Source: Cerioporus squamosus
Taxonomy: Eukaryota; Basidiomycota; Agaricomycetes; Polyporales; Polyporaceae
NCBI GenBank assembly: GCA_022592435.1
Contig: JABYQS010000003.1
Coordinates: 434,001 to 498,000, forward strand
DNA: 64,000 bases
Direction of reading: 5' to 3'
A model generated the notes under the pieces. It did not search any database. It was not told where the DNA came from and was given only the letters and a program-made list of their open reading frames with translations. Position numbers and translations under genes: made by a program. Of this stretch, positions 50,172-62,075 are shown in pieces. Position 1 is the first letter of the stretch, and the number at the start of each line of letters is the position of its first letter.

Positions 50172-50453
50172 TTTTATGGTCCATTTTTTGTCATATTCCC
50201 ATGAGTTGGGTATCCTATGCAGCTCTGGTGTCAGTTTGCACCCAGACCTGTGCTTGGTGTTACACCTTTAGTAGAGAACGTGTACTTAGACTTCGGATAC
50301 ATCTTGGGTTGAAAGCATCGAGCTGTGGTTACATAAGCTAAGTCGAGGGAGCGTGACCCTTTCCGGCGCTTGACGCGAACTTGCCTCCCCTCATCTACAT
50401 CCCGACCCGCCCTAAAGCAGCCTCGACGCGCCCCTTTCTACGCGCCGCAATCT

Positions 50454-53009
50454 ATGGCCTCCAACGCAGCGGTGACCTCATTGACCGACGACATTCAGCG
50501 TGCTCTCCAGCAGGCCGTGGGCGATGCCAACAATGCAGCTGGTACACAGCTCGCACATCCCGGTACCAATGGGAAGCACCAGAAGAAGTCGAAACGTCAG
50601 AGGGACGAAGACCAAGACCTCATGGACGCGAATGGCGAGGGCGCAAAGAGGAAGAAAAAGTCAAAGAAGCACGATGGAACTGGTAATGGCGAGACAGGGG
50701 CCGTTGTGAGTGCAATTCGACCAGCATCTGCAACGTCGACGTCGCCGGAGCAGAGTGCTGTGGGCAGTTCAGGCGACACGACACCGGCCTCTGCTTCTGG
50801 TTCTGGATCGAGCGAGCAGTCCATGCTCGAAGAACCATCTGGGAAGAAGAAGAAAAAGAACAACAGCAAAGGGAAGGAGCGGGCACAGGAGGAACGCACC
50901 CCCGAGGTGCAGCCTGCTCCAATGAACCACCCTGCTGCCTTCGCCCCTACCGGATTCTCCGTGCCAATGGACCTCCCAGCTTCCTCCGCGGACTTTCTGT
51001 CGGCTGTGGTTGCCGCCGCGTCTGCGACGGCAGGTCAACAACATCAAGGTGGGCCGCCGTTCGACCACACGATGCAACAGTACATGGCGTATCCTCCGCC
51101 TGAGTTCGATCCATACGCGTACCCCGGGCCACCACCTCCCCATGGACACCTAGCTGGCCATCCTCCACCCCCGCCTCCGCCTCATCCGCACGCGTTGCCG
51201 CCTGGTCAGCCCTTCCCCGGACCGTTTGCGGATCCTGCGGCACTTCTCCACGATTTGAACTTTACCTCAAGCGAGGACCTGTTGCGTAGTTTGCAAGAGT
51301 TCGACATTTCCAAGGTGGTTACCGTCCTGAAGACCCTTGGGGAGGCAGCTGCGGCAGCGAACGTGCAACTCAATGTCCCACCCATGTTTATGCCCGCGCC
51401 TCAACCACCAGGTCCGCCCTTGCAGCAGCCCGTGCGCTCGGAGGCGATCTTAGGGCGTCCGCCGAAGCAGAAGAAGAGCCGTGGAGCGGCGGGGCGGGAG
51501 GACGCAGCGCCCGTTCCGCTGCAACACGATAACCCCGACCATGCACATATGTTGGCGAATGTATGGATGAGTACGTCGAAGCTCGCGGAGTTGGTGAAGA
51601 CGGAAGGTCAGTGAATTCGCATCTGTTCCCGACGCGTCGGACTGAACTGGGTCGCGGTAGGTTTGGTCTACAAGAAGGGAAAGTTCTCTGCGACGGAGGA
51701 AGCCCAGCTCAATGCTGCCATAGAGCGATATCGTATCGTGAGTTCTATGATTGAGTAACAGCGGCTGACTGGATACTCAGCGTTTGGCAGACGAAAGGAC
51801 TCTCTATGGAAGAACTCGATCAAGTCATCTTCTCGAACAAGGTCGGGAAGGAGAAGGGCCATGAATCGTTCTGGTCGGAAATTAGTGAGTCAGTTCTATG
51901 AACGGCTCGACCCTGAGTGCTCATAGAGGCAATGTAGCATCGGCTCTGCAATTGCGTCCTATCATCGCCGTGTATCATCATGTGCGCAGGGCAAGGCACC
52001 CGTACGCAGGCAAGGGTACATGGACGAAGACCGAGGATGACCTGTTGATTCAGTACGTGGTGATACCGTCGCGCTTCAATCGCGTCTGACTTGTGAGTTA
52101 CTACAGGTCCGTCCGAGACCTCGGTCAGTCATGGGAGAAGATCAGCGACATTGTGCAGAGAACGGCCGCGGATTGTCGAGATCGGTATCGCAATCACCTC
52201 CAGGATCGTGAGGTCAGGCGAATAGGTTGGTTACAATCGCACGAAGGTGTTGCGTTCTCTCGCTTACGATGCTATGTCAAAGGAATGTGGTCAAAGGAGG
52301 AAGAAGAGGAGTTGACTCGCATTGTTACTGAGATGACTGTGGACCAGGGCAAGGACATAGACAACGATATCTTCTGGGGCGTCGTGAGTCAGCGGATGGG
52401 TGGCAAGCGTGGTCGACAACAATGCAGAATTAAATGGTACGGCATCTTGCGGACACCTATGTGTGCATGGCTGATTGTCCGGTGGTAGGACGGACTCTCT
52501 TGCGCCGCAGCTGAAGAACACCGGTGAGCGACCACGCTGGAGTGCGATAGGACGCGTACATCCTCGTTCACAAGTACGAGGGTTTACTAAGCAAGTGGAA
52601 AGTGCTGTCGCTCACATTCGATGTGCAGGGTCGACTCCATGAACGTGCGCGACGACACCGAGATCGACTGGAAGTTGCTCCCCGACGAGAACTGGAACAT
52701 CTGGAGTGCGCACTCCCTTCAGAGGCGCTGGCTGACAATGAAAAGGAGCATCAAGGGCTTCGAAGAGATGTCGCATGCGGGTCAGTATCGATTGTCCTGT
52801 GCGATCTGGATGTCCTGCTGACGACTGCTGCAGAGATCATGGAGATCCTGAAGACAAAGAAGGCACAGTCGCCGCCTCCTTCGTCGTCGGGTCGGAAGAA
52901 GAAGAACAAGTACCTGAGTGCGGAGGCGGTGAACGATGTGGACGACATGGAGATGCAGCCGCAGGCTGGACCTAGCAGTGGTCCTGGCCCTATGACGGCG
53001 GCCATATGA
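50454..53009 (+). CDS. Reb1-like Myb-domain DNA-binding protein (Pol I termination factor family), with a 1-nt frame break
   Basis: Family: Reb1/Nsi1/TTF-I proteins bind rDNA terminator sites and promoters and stop Pol I or replication forks. Exons: 50454-51606, 51661-51737, 51791-51884, 51938-52052, 52107-52225, 52283-52436, 52489-52573, 52629-52780, 52834-53009. The N-terminal 380 residues are low-complexity with Lys-rich stretches likely to be nuclear signals and a Pro/His-rich part. The Myb region follows: FSATEEAQLNAAIERYR, GTWTKTEDDLLIQ, WEKISDIVQRTAADCRDRYRN, GMWSKEEEEELTRIV, RGRQQCRIKW and WSAHSLQRRWLTMKRSIKG. In exon 7, near 52548-52552, one extra base separates PRWSAI from DAYILVHK, which homologues carry in one frame; the exon sum is 3n+1. 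Full length would be about 707 residues. Confidence 0.82.
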
Positions 53010-53301
53010 ACCTGGTGCAATATACGATCTCTTGAATGTAACAGAAGTGGAAGAACCATGCTTTCTTGTCCCTCTTGTTTTGTGCGACGCGCCCACGTGA
53101 TGCGGAACGCGTCTGGGGGACAACAGGGCCAAACAGGGAGGCGCCCGTGTTGGAGATTGGAGACCCGGCCGCGTGCCACTGCGCTCCGTACTTGCCCTCT
53201 CGTCGGGCTCTGTTCTCTCCAGCTTCTCTCCTCTCGCGGGTTTTATTTATCTTTGCCCTTCGCTGCTCATTTTCAGCTGCGTTTAGCCTGACTGCATCGA
53301 C

Positions 53302-56300
53302 ATGGCTCTCTCCCAATCACCACGCAAGGTGGTCCCGCTCGCGATGGAGGACGAGCATGTTCCTCGGCCTAAGCCCAAATCGGCTGGCTCCAACGTTACA
53401 AGACGCGTCTTCTTCTGTGGGGTGGTTGTTGAGGGCACAGAGGGTGGTCGTGAGCTGTCACAAGGTACGTTCGCCTCACACACACAAGTATGAACGCGTC
53501 GTAGGAAGCGTCTGCAAGTGGAATAGCCCACTCCCCATGACAAGACGGAGTCTCACTTCATCCCCCACAGATGTACAGGAGCTTATCGCCTCGCTAGGCG
53601 AAAGCATGGATCTGGTACCATCTACCCAACCTTCACCATCGCATGATAATACTGACATGACTCGAGCAGTAAGTGTTGCGGGTCATGGTTCGCTGAGCAT
53701 ATCAGTAGTCTCATTATGCGCGTTCGTGATCCCTGTACAGGCAACACGCCGACGCGCTATGACGAACTCATCTGCGCTTACCGACATCATCAAGGAACTC
53801 GTGACGACCGAACGCAACTACGTCAAGAAGCTCCGGATACTCAAGACGGAATATGGAGACCCACTACGTACCTTCGCGAGGGAGAAGACCACCGCGATTA
53901 TCCCCCCGTACGAGGCCAAGACTCTCTTCGGTAACATCGATCACCTACTGCCTGTGAACGAAGCGTTCTTAGCCGATCTGGAGAAGATGGACCAAGACCG
54001 AGGCCCTGGGGTTGGCGATGTAGCTCTAAAACACTTCAAGATCCTGAAGGGTTTCGAGTGTTACAGACAGTACTATGCGAAACATGAGGAGGTACAGAAG
54101 CTTTTTGAGCGAGAGGTCAAGAAGAACTCTCGGTTTGCGGATTACATCGAGGTGAGCAGACTGACCTCCTGCCCCCTGTACGTCATATCAGACGCCTGAC
54201 GTCCTGGCCTATTCCAGCGTGTCAAGTACTCTACCGCGGCCGACTCCAGGAACAAGTTCGGTCTACGCGAGCTCATCGCCGAACCATGGCAGCGCATACC
54301 GCGTTATACCCTCATGTTCAACACTATGCTCAAGCACATGGCCATGAACCACCCACAACGGCCCCAGCTCGAGGAGGCTATTGAGTATGCGAGCACAATT
54401 GCTCGCGCCGAAACCGACGCAGAGACGAAGCGGATGGCAATTATGCATTGTCTCTCAACATCTGTTGACGACTTCCCTATGAACCTCATCTCGAACTCGC
54501 GACACTTCATCGATTGCATTGATGTACAGGACGTCATCGCGCAAGACCCTCACTCACCTCTATCCTCCAACGGAGCGGCTGGTGCCAATACCCTCCACTG
54601 CACGCTCTTCCTCTTCGACGACAAGCTGATGATTGTCAAGCGTCCGAGCGAGAAGAGTGCGAGATCGCTGGCTGGTCTAGACCAACTCGACAAAGTCGTC
54701 AAAGGAGGGATCTTGCCCTCTAGTATGCGGAAGAGCGGTTTAGTGTGCAAAGGTGTGGTAGACATTACGGATGTAGCCGCAACGGACGTCGGTGGAGCTG
54801 GTGTGTACCAAGTCAGCCTTCTCAATATATACGATGTTAACCTTGACTATCGTACGCATAGACTTCCATATATTCCTCGAGAATGCCTTGCTCGACCAGG
54901 GAGAACGTTGGGGTGGACGGCAATTCCGCGCCCTATCAGTTGTCTTCCCTCCTGCAGCAGTCTACCTCGATCCTCTGCGCACAGAAAGCGAAAAGCAGAG
55001 GTTCCTAGACAACCTGTGGACTGCCCAGGCTCGGTTCCGGACGCGTGCGGAGCGGTCGATTGTGCTCCGGAGCGAGGAGAGGGAAGTGGAGAACAGAGGT
55101 GGCTATGTGACCCTTGCGCGGACGTACTTCAACGTCTACACTCGCATGGCTTTCTTGCAGGAGCCCAAGAAGGTCCGTAATCTCTCTCCTCAGCCCTGGT
55201 CTGATTTCGACCATAACGTTACATGCAGACGAAGATCGTCATGCATATCGACCAAGAGGGCGTAGCAGACGCAATTCCCTTCGGTGATATCGAAGGCCCA
55301 TACGTTGTTGTTCGCGTCCAACCAATGGCTGGAGAGCTAGCACGGTACAACGTGACATCAAGCTACGAGGACGAACCCGAGGAGGACATCATGCAAACGA
55401 GCCGCATCCCAGAGCGTATTGTGCAGACCAGTGAGTCCCCTTCGCCCCCGTTCCTCAAGCTGTCGCTAACTGCGATGCAGTTCACCAGTATGGTCTGTTC
55501 AAATTCAAGACGAACTCGGTTTCTCGGCCTACCACGCCCACCGCATCACGCTCGCGCGCAGCCATCTTTGGCCTCGACGTCATTTCGCGGAACCTCTTTG
55601 GCGCACGCCCGGGCTCAAGCATGGGCGACTTCTTCGGAGGCTCAATGAGCAGCCATCGGCGCTCGCGCACGACCGACTCCCGCAACTCAACACTCACAGG
55701 GACTGTCAGCACGGGAGGAAGCAGCCTCAGCCGCTTTTCGCGGACTTCCTCGACAACCGCTGCGACGTCCATCATGGACGATGAGCCCGGTCAGTCGGCG
55801 TCTATGTCGAAGGGCAGCAGGAACTCACGGACGCGCTCACTCTCGCGCGGGGCGAAGAAACTGGTGAAGCGTGCCAAGTCGCCGTTCATGGGTGACCGCG
55901 ACCACGATGATAGCGATGATGGACCTAGCCCGTACGCATCTGCTTCGGGTGCGCATTCGCGCACGACTTCGTATGAGACGGAGTCGTATAAGCGATCACG
56001 GTCGTTCTCGAGGGGCAACATGACCGTGAACGACTCGGAACGCGACCTCGCGATGCGTTTGGAGTTGGCACGGAGAAACAGTCAGAATCAGAACGGACAC
56101 GAGTACCAGTCTCCTATTGAAGAGCCATTGGAGGAAACTATATACGAAGGTGCGTGGTTCCTTGCCCTGTCAAGATGTCGGGACGCCATGCTCACGAGAG
56201 ATCTGTGCAGATGAACCTCCAGCACCGATACGCCCGCTCTCGCGGATGTCGAACATGTCGAGAGCACTTCCAGATCCGCCGTCGGACCACGATTATGAAA

Positions 56301-58053
56301 GTCACAGAACGACATCCACGAGGTCGACCACACCGACGTTCCGCGCACAGTCTCCTCTAAGCAGCCCTGAGCGCCATGGACGATCCCTGTCCCGTAACTC
56401 TTCAGAAACATCCGACCGTCGCCCAAGGGGTCCCCGCAGCCCGTCTCCACTTCCTCCCATAAGTCCTAGCCATACGACAAGTCAGCTGCCGACGCTTGAT
56501 ACGGAGCTGGAGATGACCCTCGTCAATGGGCCGTTCCCCACCACTCCTACCCGCCCTGCTCATCCAACCTACCGGAAAACCCCCATCCCGCGCAGCAAGC
56601 GTCAGCCATTCGAGCCGACGAGTGTCCTCAACACCGACACGACACCCAAAGCGAGTTCCGAAAGCACAGAACCTGTGAAACCGCCCAGCATAATCGAACC
56701 GTTATCGATCAAGAAGCGGTCGTCTGTGCGCACGAATTCATCCATACCAACGCTAGGCTCCGGGTCGCCTGGACCTTCCACCAAGGGATCCCTCATGCGT
56801 CGGCCATCGCCCATTGGAAAGAGCGCGTTTGCGAACGTGACAAGGCGGTTGTCTGGGCAGCGTACAACGAAGCCATTGAAAGTGGACGACGACGTGGACG
56901 TAGACCAGCTGGAGCTCAACTTGAAGCGTTCAGCAGAGGCCACCAGGGCTGACGTAAGATAACGACTCGAGCATCGCAGTTCCCCATCTGACACGCTTGG
57001 TTTATGTAGGTTGATTCAGCGCATCGTGCGGTTAAGAGGATAAGGCTCGAGACGCAGAAAGTGACGACGTCGTCACCCGTACGCGCGGCAGTCGCGAATT
57101 GGGAGACGGGCGGTGGTTCGCCTGTGAAGAGGACTCCTCAGCTTCCTGCCTCTCCGGCTGTGGTGAGTACTTGTGGTTTGCTGCGGTCGCGCCGCCTCTG
57201 ACATTTCAATAGACGAAAGAGGCTCAGGCACGGCGGGAGGAAATGCTCCAGCTCATCGGCAAGCGGACCACGGACACCAGCGGCCCGACCCGCCCCCGCG
57301 TGCATACGATGTTCGAATCCTCGTCCTCGTCCTCGTCGCTACTCTCCAACGGCAGCTCGCGGAGCTCACAGACAGACGATCTCGCGCGCACTGTCGAGGG
57401 CTTAGCCGAGGATGCAGATCAGCTCCTAGATCAGGCCCTCCGGACCCAGGATAACGTCGTCGCTGACATTAAGCTGCTCACGCAGCTCCTCAAACAAGTG
57501 AGTCCTCTCGGTGCCTATCTCGGAAGTGTTACTGACATAACGCGTACCATAACTATCAAACTATCAGCGGACGGAGGAACTCGTGAAGGCCAACCTGGGC
57601 GTGCAGAACTGGAAGCGGCAGTACGAGGCTGTGAGCGAGCTCCGGAATAACAGCCAGCAAGAGGTTGACGAGCTCTATCAGGTGAAGCAGCTGTCAGACT
57701 TCGCGGCGGATGAACGCCGAGCTGATGCGCTGCTGCAGTACTTCAACGAGGAGCTCGACTCCATGTTCGATGACGCCAACTTGCCCGACGACGATGCCTG
57801 GGCCGCGATGACGAAGAGGATGACACAGGCTCAGCAGAGCAAGGCGAAAGTGGAGCACGAGAACATGTATGTCGCCCAGAGCCTCTACCACCCATAGCTG
57901 CTCATTGACTTCGCAGGAAGCTGAAGACCCGGATCGCCGAGTTGGAGATTCAACAAGAACAGTGCGTAGTCTCTATAGTTGCGACATGCCTTATACTGAT
58001 TGGAGGCGAGCAGATGGGCGACATTATTGCGAGAGCATGGCCTCATCCCTTGA
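53302..58053 (+). CDS. Dbl-homology Rho guanine nucleotide exchange factor
   Basis: Activates a Rho-family GTPase; the partner is unknown. Exons: 53302-53464, 53571-53668, 53741-54151, 54218-54800, 54862-55172, 55229-55430, 55481-56149, 56211-56953, 57010-57162, 57213-57497, 57568-57866, 57917-57961, 58014-58053; 1333 residues, in frame throughout. The DH domain (about 97-305) begins LTDIIKELVTTERNYVKKL and includes IDHLLPVNEAFLADL and the CR3-like LIAEPWQRIPRYTLMF. A PH-like domain follows (about 335-520: TLHCTLFLFDDKLMIVKRPS, FRALSVVFPP). The middle is Ser/Pro/Arg-rich, and the C-terminus holds a coiled coil (about 1110-1320) ending in EIQQEQWATLLREHGLIP. Such DH-PH proteins with a long tail organise polarity or septation in fungi. 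The first exon choice (weakly conserved N-terminus) is the least certain part. Confidence 0.88.
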
Positions 58054-58468
58054 CACGCGCTACCTACTGCACCTACGTTACTGACTGGCCTGCATCATCT
58101 GCTGAATATCTACTATGTACTGTACAGTATGGATCACCTGGCGCGATCGTTTATTCCTATGTTAGCATGCTTTCCAGACTTTTGAGTTCACGGGGAAGGC
58201 CTTCAAGCCTAACGACTATGCTTGTCGATAACTTATCCACGCGGTTTGGCAGAGGAGCCCCAGCCTAGCAGAAGGAGTTGCAACAGCTACCCACAGAGTC
58301 GTCGCGCTTGTGGGGCTGAGTGGTAAGTGGTCTGATGAGTTTTGTGTGGGTAAGAAGATAATGTGATCTCAAGATTCGTCGATATATAGTACACAAAGCA
58401 AGTCGTTGACACAGCAAAAAGATAGCCAGGTACAACCGGATATGATACAAGAAATGGACCTGGAGGGT
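58054..58468. other. Convergent intergenic region
   Basis: Between the 3' ends of the RhoGEF and Swc4 genes. No gene seen. Confidence 0.55.
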
Positions 58469-60333
58469 CTAACGTTGCTTCTGTCGCTTGTTGGGCCCTC
58501 CAGCAGTGTCCACCGACGAGACAGACATAGATCGACGACCCTACGAGAGTTTGTCAAACGACTTCCGAAGTCAAAAAACCCCACACTCACTTGCTTCCTG
58601 CTCCTGGTACTTCGTGTACTCATCACGCTCTGTGCCCTGCCGTCAACGTCACCTTCCGCATCTGCAGCACCATCGTCGACATCCATGGGTGTCTCCGGCG
58701 CATCTCCGTCCTCCACAGTCTCTCCCCGTAGGACAGCTAGACGCGCCTTCGTCGTCTGAATGTCTTGATCGTGCTTGTCAACGGCCTTCTTAATTTCGAC
58801 AAGCTGCTGGGCAGCGTCAATCAATGCCGCGAACTTGGCCAAGTTGTCGCGGGTAGGCATGACCAGACGAGAATGCGATATCCCCAGTTCACCAAGTAGC
58901 TGTGAGACACGGGGTGCAAGAGCAGCCTTCGGCTGGGCGATCTTGTAGCTCCGCAGATGAACCGGGACGTGAGCGGCCTTCGTGGATGACGACGTCTGCT
59001 CGACCTCCGTCCGGACAATGCAGTGGAGGGCATCTACGACGACGGTTGGTTCCAGGTTCGCAAGGTGCGTTGTAGAGGACGCACCGTAAGCTGCCGATTT
59101 GGCGGAAATCTTCTTGGGCTGTGGTTGAGGAAGGGCAATGACGGTGTTCGCAGAGGGGGTGACAGGCGTCTGCGGCTCGCTCCCTGCGATACCCTTCTTC
59201 TTCTTCTTGGTCTCGAAGGCAGCACCGGCAAGCGCGTCCTCGTCGACATGGATGTCTGGGAGACCGGACTCGATGCCACATAACGTACGCAGGAGCTCGT
59301 CACGGTCCTTCTTAAACCTGCGCTCGTTCTCCTTGAGCTTCTCCAGCTCCAGGTATAACGCGTCCTCTTCTGCAATCTGTTCGGGGGACCGGTGCTCGAG
59401 ACTGGCCACGTAGTTCTTGCGAGCGACCTCACGGTCTTATGGGCGTCGTTCATATGAGCATATATAGCACTCTGGCGACAACACAAAAGCTCACCTTTGT
59501 CAAAAGTCAGGCTGTCCAGGACGGCTTTCTTACCAGCTTCATCCCCAATCCAGGGACGATTTCTGATAAGTCTTCGACAAACGCCAAAGTACCTCTCCTT
59601 GAGGTCCTGCGTCGCTGTTAGTGCTCCGCTGTGACAATTACGACATGTCCAACGTACTTCCAACGATCTCTGTGGGCCGTGCGGATACTCATACCGGTCA
59701 TGGACCACGAAGAATCGACCGTCGTACTCCCGGACGAGGTTGAATAAATAGTCCGTCTCATCTTTGGTCCAAGATGAATCTAGAGACAAGTCAGGCAAGG
59801 CAACTCAAGCATACGATGTTTACTACCTTCGAGGAGTCTCGTATACTCTTCCTGAGTGTAGACATAGGGAGTACCCTGAACATTATACTTGGCGAACTGG
59901 TATTCTGACTACACGTTGAGTTCCAGCAGCCGCACATTTAGGACTAAGACTCACCATCCTCTGGGTCTGTTCCCGCCTTCGCCCAATGGGACAATCTCAA
60001 TCCGTCCGACCGCGCCCCGTTCTTGAACGGACGCCATTCCCTGTAACATACCCCCAGGAGTCAAAACCATACGCAGCTCAAAATATCTGCAGCGTACCAT
60101 CGAACCCTTCCTCCAGTCCCAAGGTTCGGTTTCTGCTTTAGTCTCGGCTTGGTAAACTGGGCAGCAAGCGTCGGCGTATGGGGTCCAATGAGCGCGTAGA
60201 GCTCCCTGGGGATGCCATCAGGTTTCTTCGCGCGTTCGGCGCCTTGAGGTTTCTTCGCAAGTTGGGAGCTCCCAGCAACAGGCGGGTCTGGTATAGCAAG
60301 GATACTCCGGACGTCGGCAGCACTGGCAGCCAT
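58469..60333 (-). CDS. SWC4: Swc4/DMAP1 subunit of SWR1 and NuA4 chromatin complexes
   Basis: Shared subunit of the SWR1 remodeller (H2A.Z deposition) and NuA4 acetyltransferase. Exons: 60098-60333, 59955-60040, 59827-59904, 59658-59779, 59495-59606, 58591-59435, 58469-58540; 516 residues. The N-terminal conserved region reads GIPRELYALIGPHTPTLA, then RWEWRPFKNGARSDGLRLSH and YQFAKYNVQGTPYVYTQEEY. The SANT/Myb-like domain is SSWTKDETDYLFNLVREYD to DRYEYPHGPQRSLEDLKERY (about 160-225). A Glu/Lys coiled coil and the DMAP1 C-terminal block (VDALHCIVRTEVEQ, LRSYKIAQP, ELGISHSRLVMPT) follow. The terminal basic run NKRQKQR lies on a 72-nt last exon. Its start is 114 bp from the start of the divergent NDUFAF3-like gene. 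Confidence 0.92.
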
Positions 60334-60447
60334 AGCAGATCTGGAGGAAGTGGTCGGTGGTCAAGATGCAGTAGCGCCCATACATCGGCAGCCACAGTGG
60401 CGCCGCGGCGCGGGGCACGCTCGCGTTTGTGCTGAACCACGACGATG
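60334..60447. promoter_or_regulatory. Compact divergent promoter, Swc4 / NDUFAF3-like
   Basis: Only 114 bp separate the two opposite start codons, so both 5' leaders and core promoters must share this space or overlap. Confidence 0.55.
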
Positions 60448-61103
60448 TCGACCCTCGCGCTCCTCCGTCCTGCTGCCCGCGCTGCTCTCAGACAAACAGC
60501 GCGCCCTTCACTAGTCTGCGCGCGAACCTTTTATGCCTCTCGGTCAAGAAGGTTCCCCCGAGCGATGGGGGGTTGAGCAACATCCTTTCTGGCGGGGACG
60601 CGCCCGCGGTGCAGGTCAAGACTATCACACCAAACGGTATTCAACTGGCAGACGGCCTCATCCTACCCTCGGCCTGCATCTTCCTTGACGGCAAGGTCTT
60701 CCTGTGGAACGTGCCGGAGAAGACGTGGGATGACTGGAAGACAGAGCACTTCGAGATATTCGAGACGGTCGTGCCCAAGCCTGGTCAGTAACGGTGTCTC
60801 TCTTCCACCTCGATGCCTCACTACACGAATGTTGGCGCACTATAGAGATTCTGCTCCTTGGGACCGGGGAACGCGTAGAGATGGTACCGCCCCATCTGCG
60901 GCAGTACCTGAACATGCCGGTATTCAGGTCGACGTCATGAACACGGTCGGTCGCCTGTTACCCCTGCGTTCGCTGTTCTCTTACGACTCACGCAGCGGAA
61001 CGCATGCTCAACGTACAACCTGCTTACTGAGGAAGGGCGACGCGTCGCCGCGGCTCTGCTTCCCCTTACGCCGCGCAGATGGCAAGGCGCTCCTCCGGCA
61101 TAA
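60448..61103 (+). CDS. NDUFAF3/Mth938-like complex I assembly factor, with two 1-nt frame breaks
   Basis: Family members help assemble early modules of mitochondrial complex I. Exons: 60448-60783, 60846-60945, 60996-61103; with two bases restored the length would be 181 residues. The first 30 residues (MSTLALLRPAARAALRQTAR) form an Arg-rich mitochondrial presequence in one frame, while the Mth938 domain (GLSNILSGGDAPAV, TITPNGIQLADGLILPSACI, VFLWNVPEKTW) is in another; the shift lies between about 60540 and 60575, where runs of five C and six G occur. A second shift lies at about 60917-60921, between YLNMP and GIQVDVMNT. The exon sum is 544 nt, two short of a multiple of three, so both fit lost single bases. 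The end is RNACSTYNLLTEEGRRVAAALLPL, as in the family. Either sequence errors or recent decay. Confidence 0.8.
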
Positions 61104-61255
61104 CACAATACGTCTGCACCTCTTCGTTCTCTCGTCTCGTTCGGCATATCGTACATTCAAGCAGTATAATACAGCAGCGGAGGGACGTGCAACGAAAGGA
61201 AGCGGCGACGAGCATAGATAGTTGCTTGGTCCTTCGAGTCTGTTGGTCAGAGTTC

Positions 61256-61872
61256 CTACTCCGCCTTCCTCTTGCCCTTGCTCGCAGCGGATGGAGAAGG
61301 CTCTTCTTCCTCATCGTTGACCGATGGCAGCGAGACCTTTACGGGCAGCAGTCCGCCTGTGTAGGAGGAGAGGGCACACGGGATGATAGGGGAAGAAGTC
61401 GACATGAATTGCGCGTACGAGGATGTAATTGGGGTTCGTATGTTAGGACAACACCACTCACCATCAGAGCCTTTGAACTGGATGAACACCGGATCCCAGT
61501 TTGCCAGCACGTTCTTCAACTGCGCTTTCGTGTCCAGAGTCTCGTAACGACCGGTTGGTCGCTGCTTCTCCTTGACTGCCTTCGCGAGCTCGAAATCCCC
61601 TTTGCTCGAGACCTTCGGCACCTCCCACTCAGAAGGGTCTTCATCCATCGCATACTCTGCGTGTGGATTTGGTGCAGCCAGGACGCTGGATGTCAGCGCG
61701 TCGAGTGCCTCGGTCTTGACGTCTTCTACAGTGGAGGTGCTCGGGGCCGTGATGAGCACGGTGAGCTTGTGCGTCTTGAGCAGCAAGATGAAGACTTTGG
61801 GCGGCGCACGGGGAGGCTAAATCACTGCTTGGCATTCCCGCAGACTTCAATGCATCGTATATGGCTCACCAT
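61256..61872 (-). CDS. Small uncharacterised protein with ubiquitin-like N-terminus
   Basis: No firm family match. Exons: 61870-61872, 61462-61816, 61256-61356; 152 residues. The first coding exon is the ATG alone: the intron starts right after it (ATG|GTGAGC) and ends at TTTAG, which joins M to PPRAPPKVFILLLK. The pattern FILLLKTHKLTVLI, then STSTVEDVKTEALDAL resembles the first two strands and helix of ubiquitin (KT-x-x-x-T-x-x-L, then T-x-E-x-V-K), so a beta-grasp fold is inferred. The middle has SEWEVPKV and GRYETLDTKAQLKNVLANW, the tail is acidic then ends KGKRKAE, a possible nuclear signal. It has no C-terminal Gly-Gly, so it would not be a conjugated modifier. Confidence 0.75.
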
Positions 61873-62075
61873 TGTCGTAAACAGTCCGCGGTACACGTCG
61901 CAGTCAAACACGGAGGAGACGATTGGAAGCGGACGCGAAAGTGGCGTGCAGCAGGACGCGGAAGCGCCGGGCACATGCCGCCTGGTGGGAAGCGCCCACG
62001 AGGAGGCCCGTCACGTCCTCCGGCGGTTACCGTTGTTCACCTCTCTCGCCCACTGGCCTCCACGCTAGAGCCGCC
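61873..62075. promoter_or_regulatory. Divergent promoter region, ubiquitin-like gene / NDUFA8
   Basis: The 203 bp between opposite start codons; no specific site assigned. Confidence 0.45.

Noticed and set aside
47686..53009. Biosynthetic gene cluster around the Aro8-type aminotransferase
   Set aside because: Neighbours are a tRNA and a Reb1-like factor; no synthase, oxidase or transporter partner is present.
57300..57330. A tRNA B-box-like GTTCGAATCC
   Set aside because: It lies in RhoGEF coding sequence and has no matching A box or stems.
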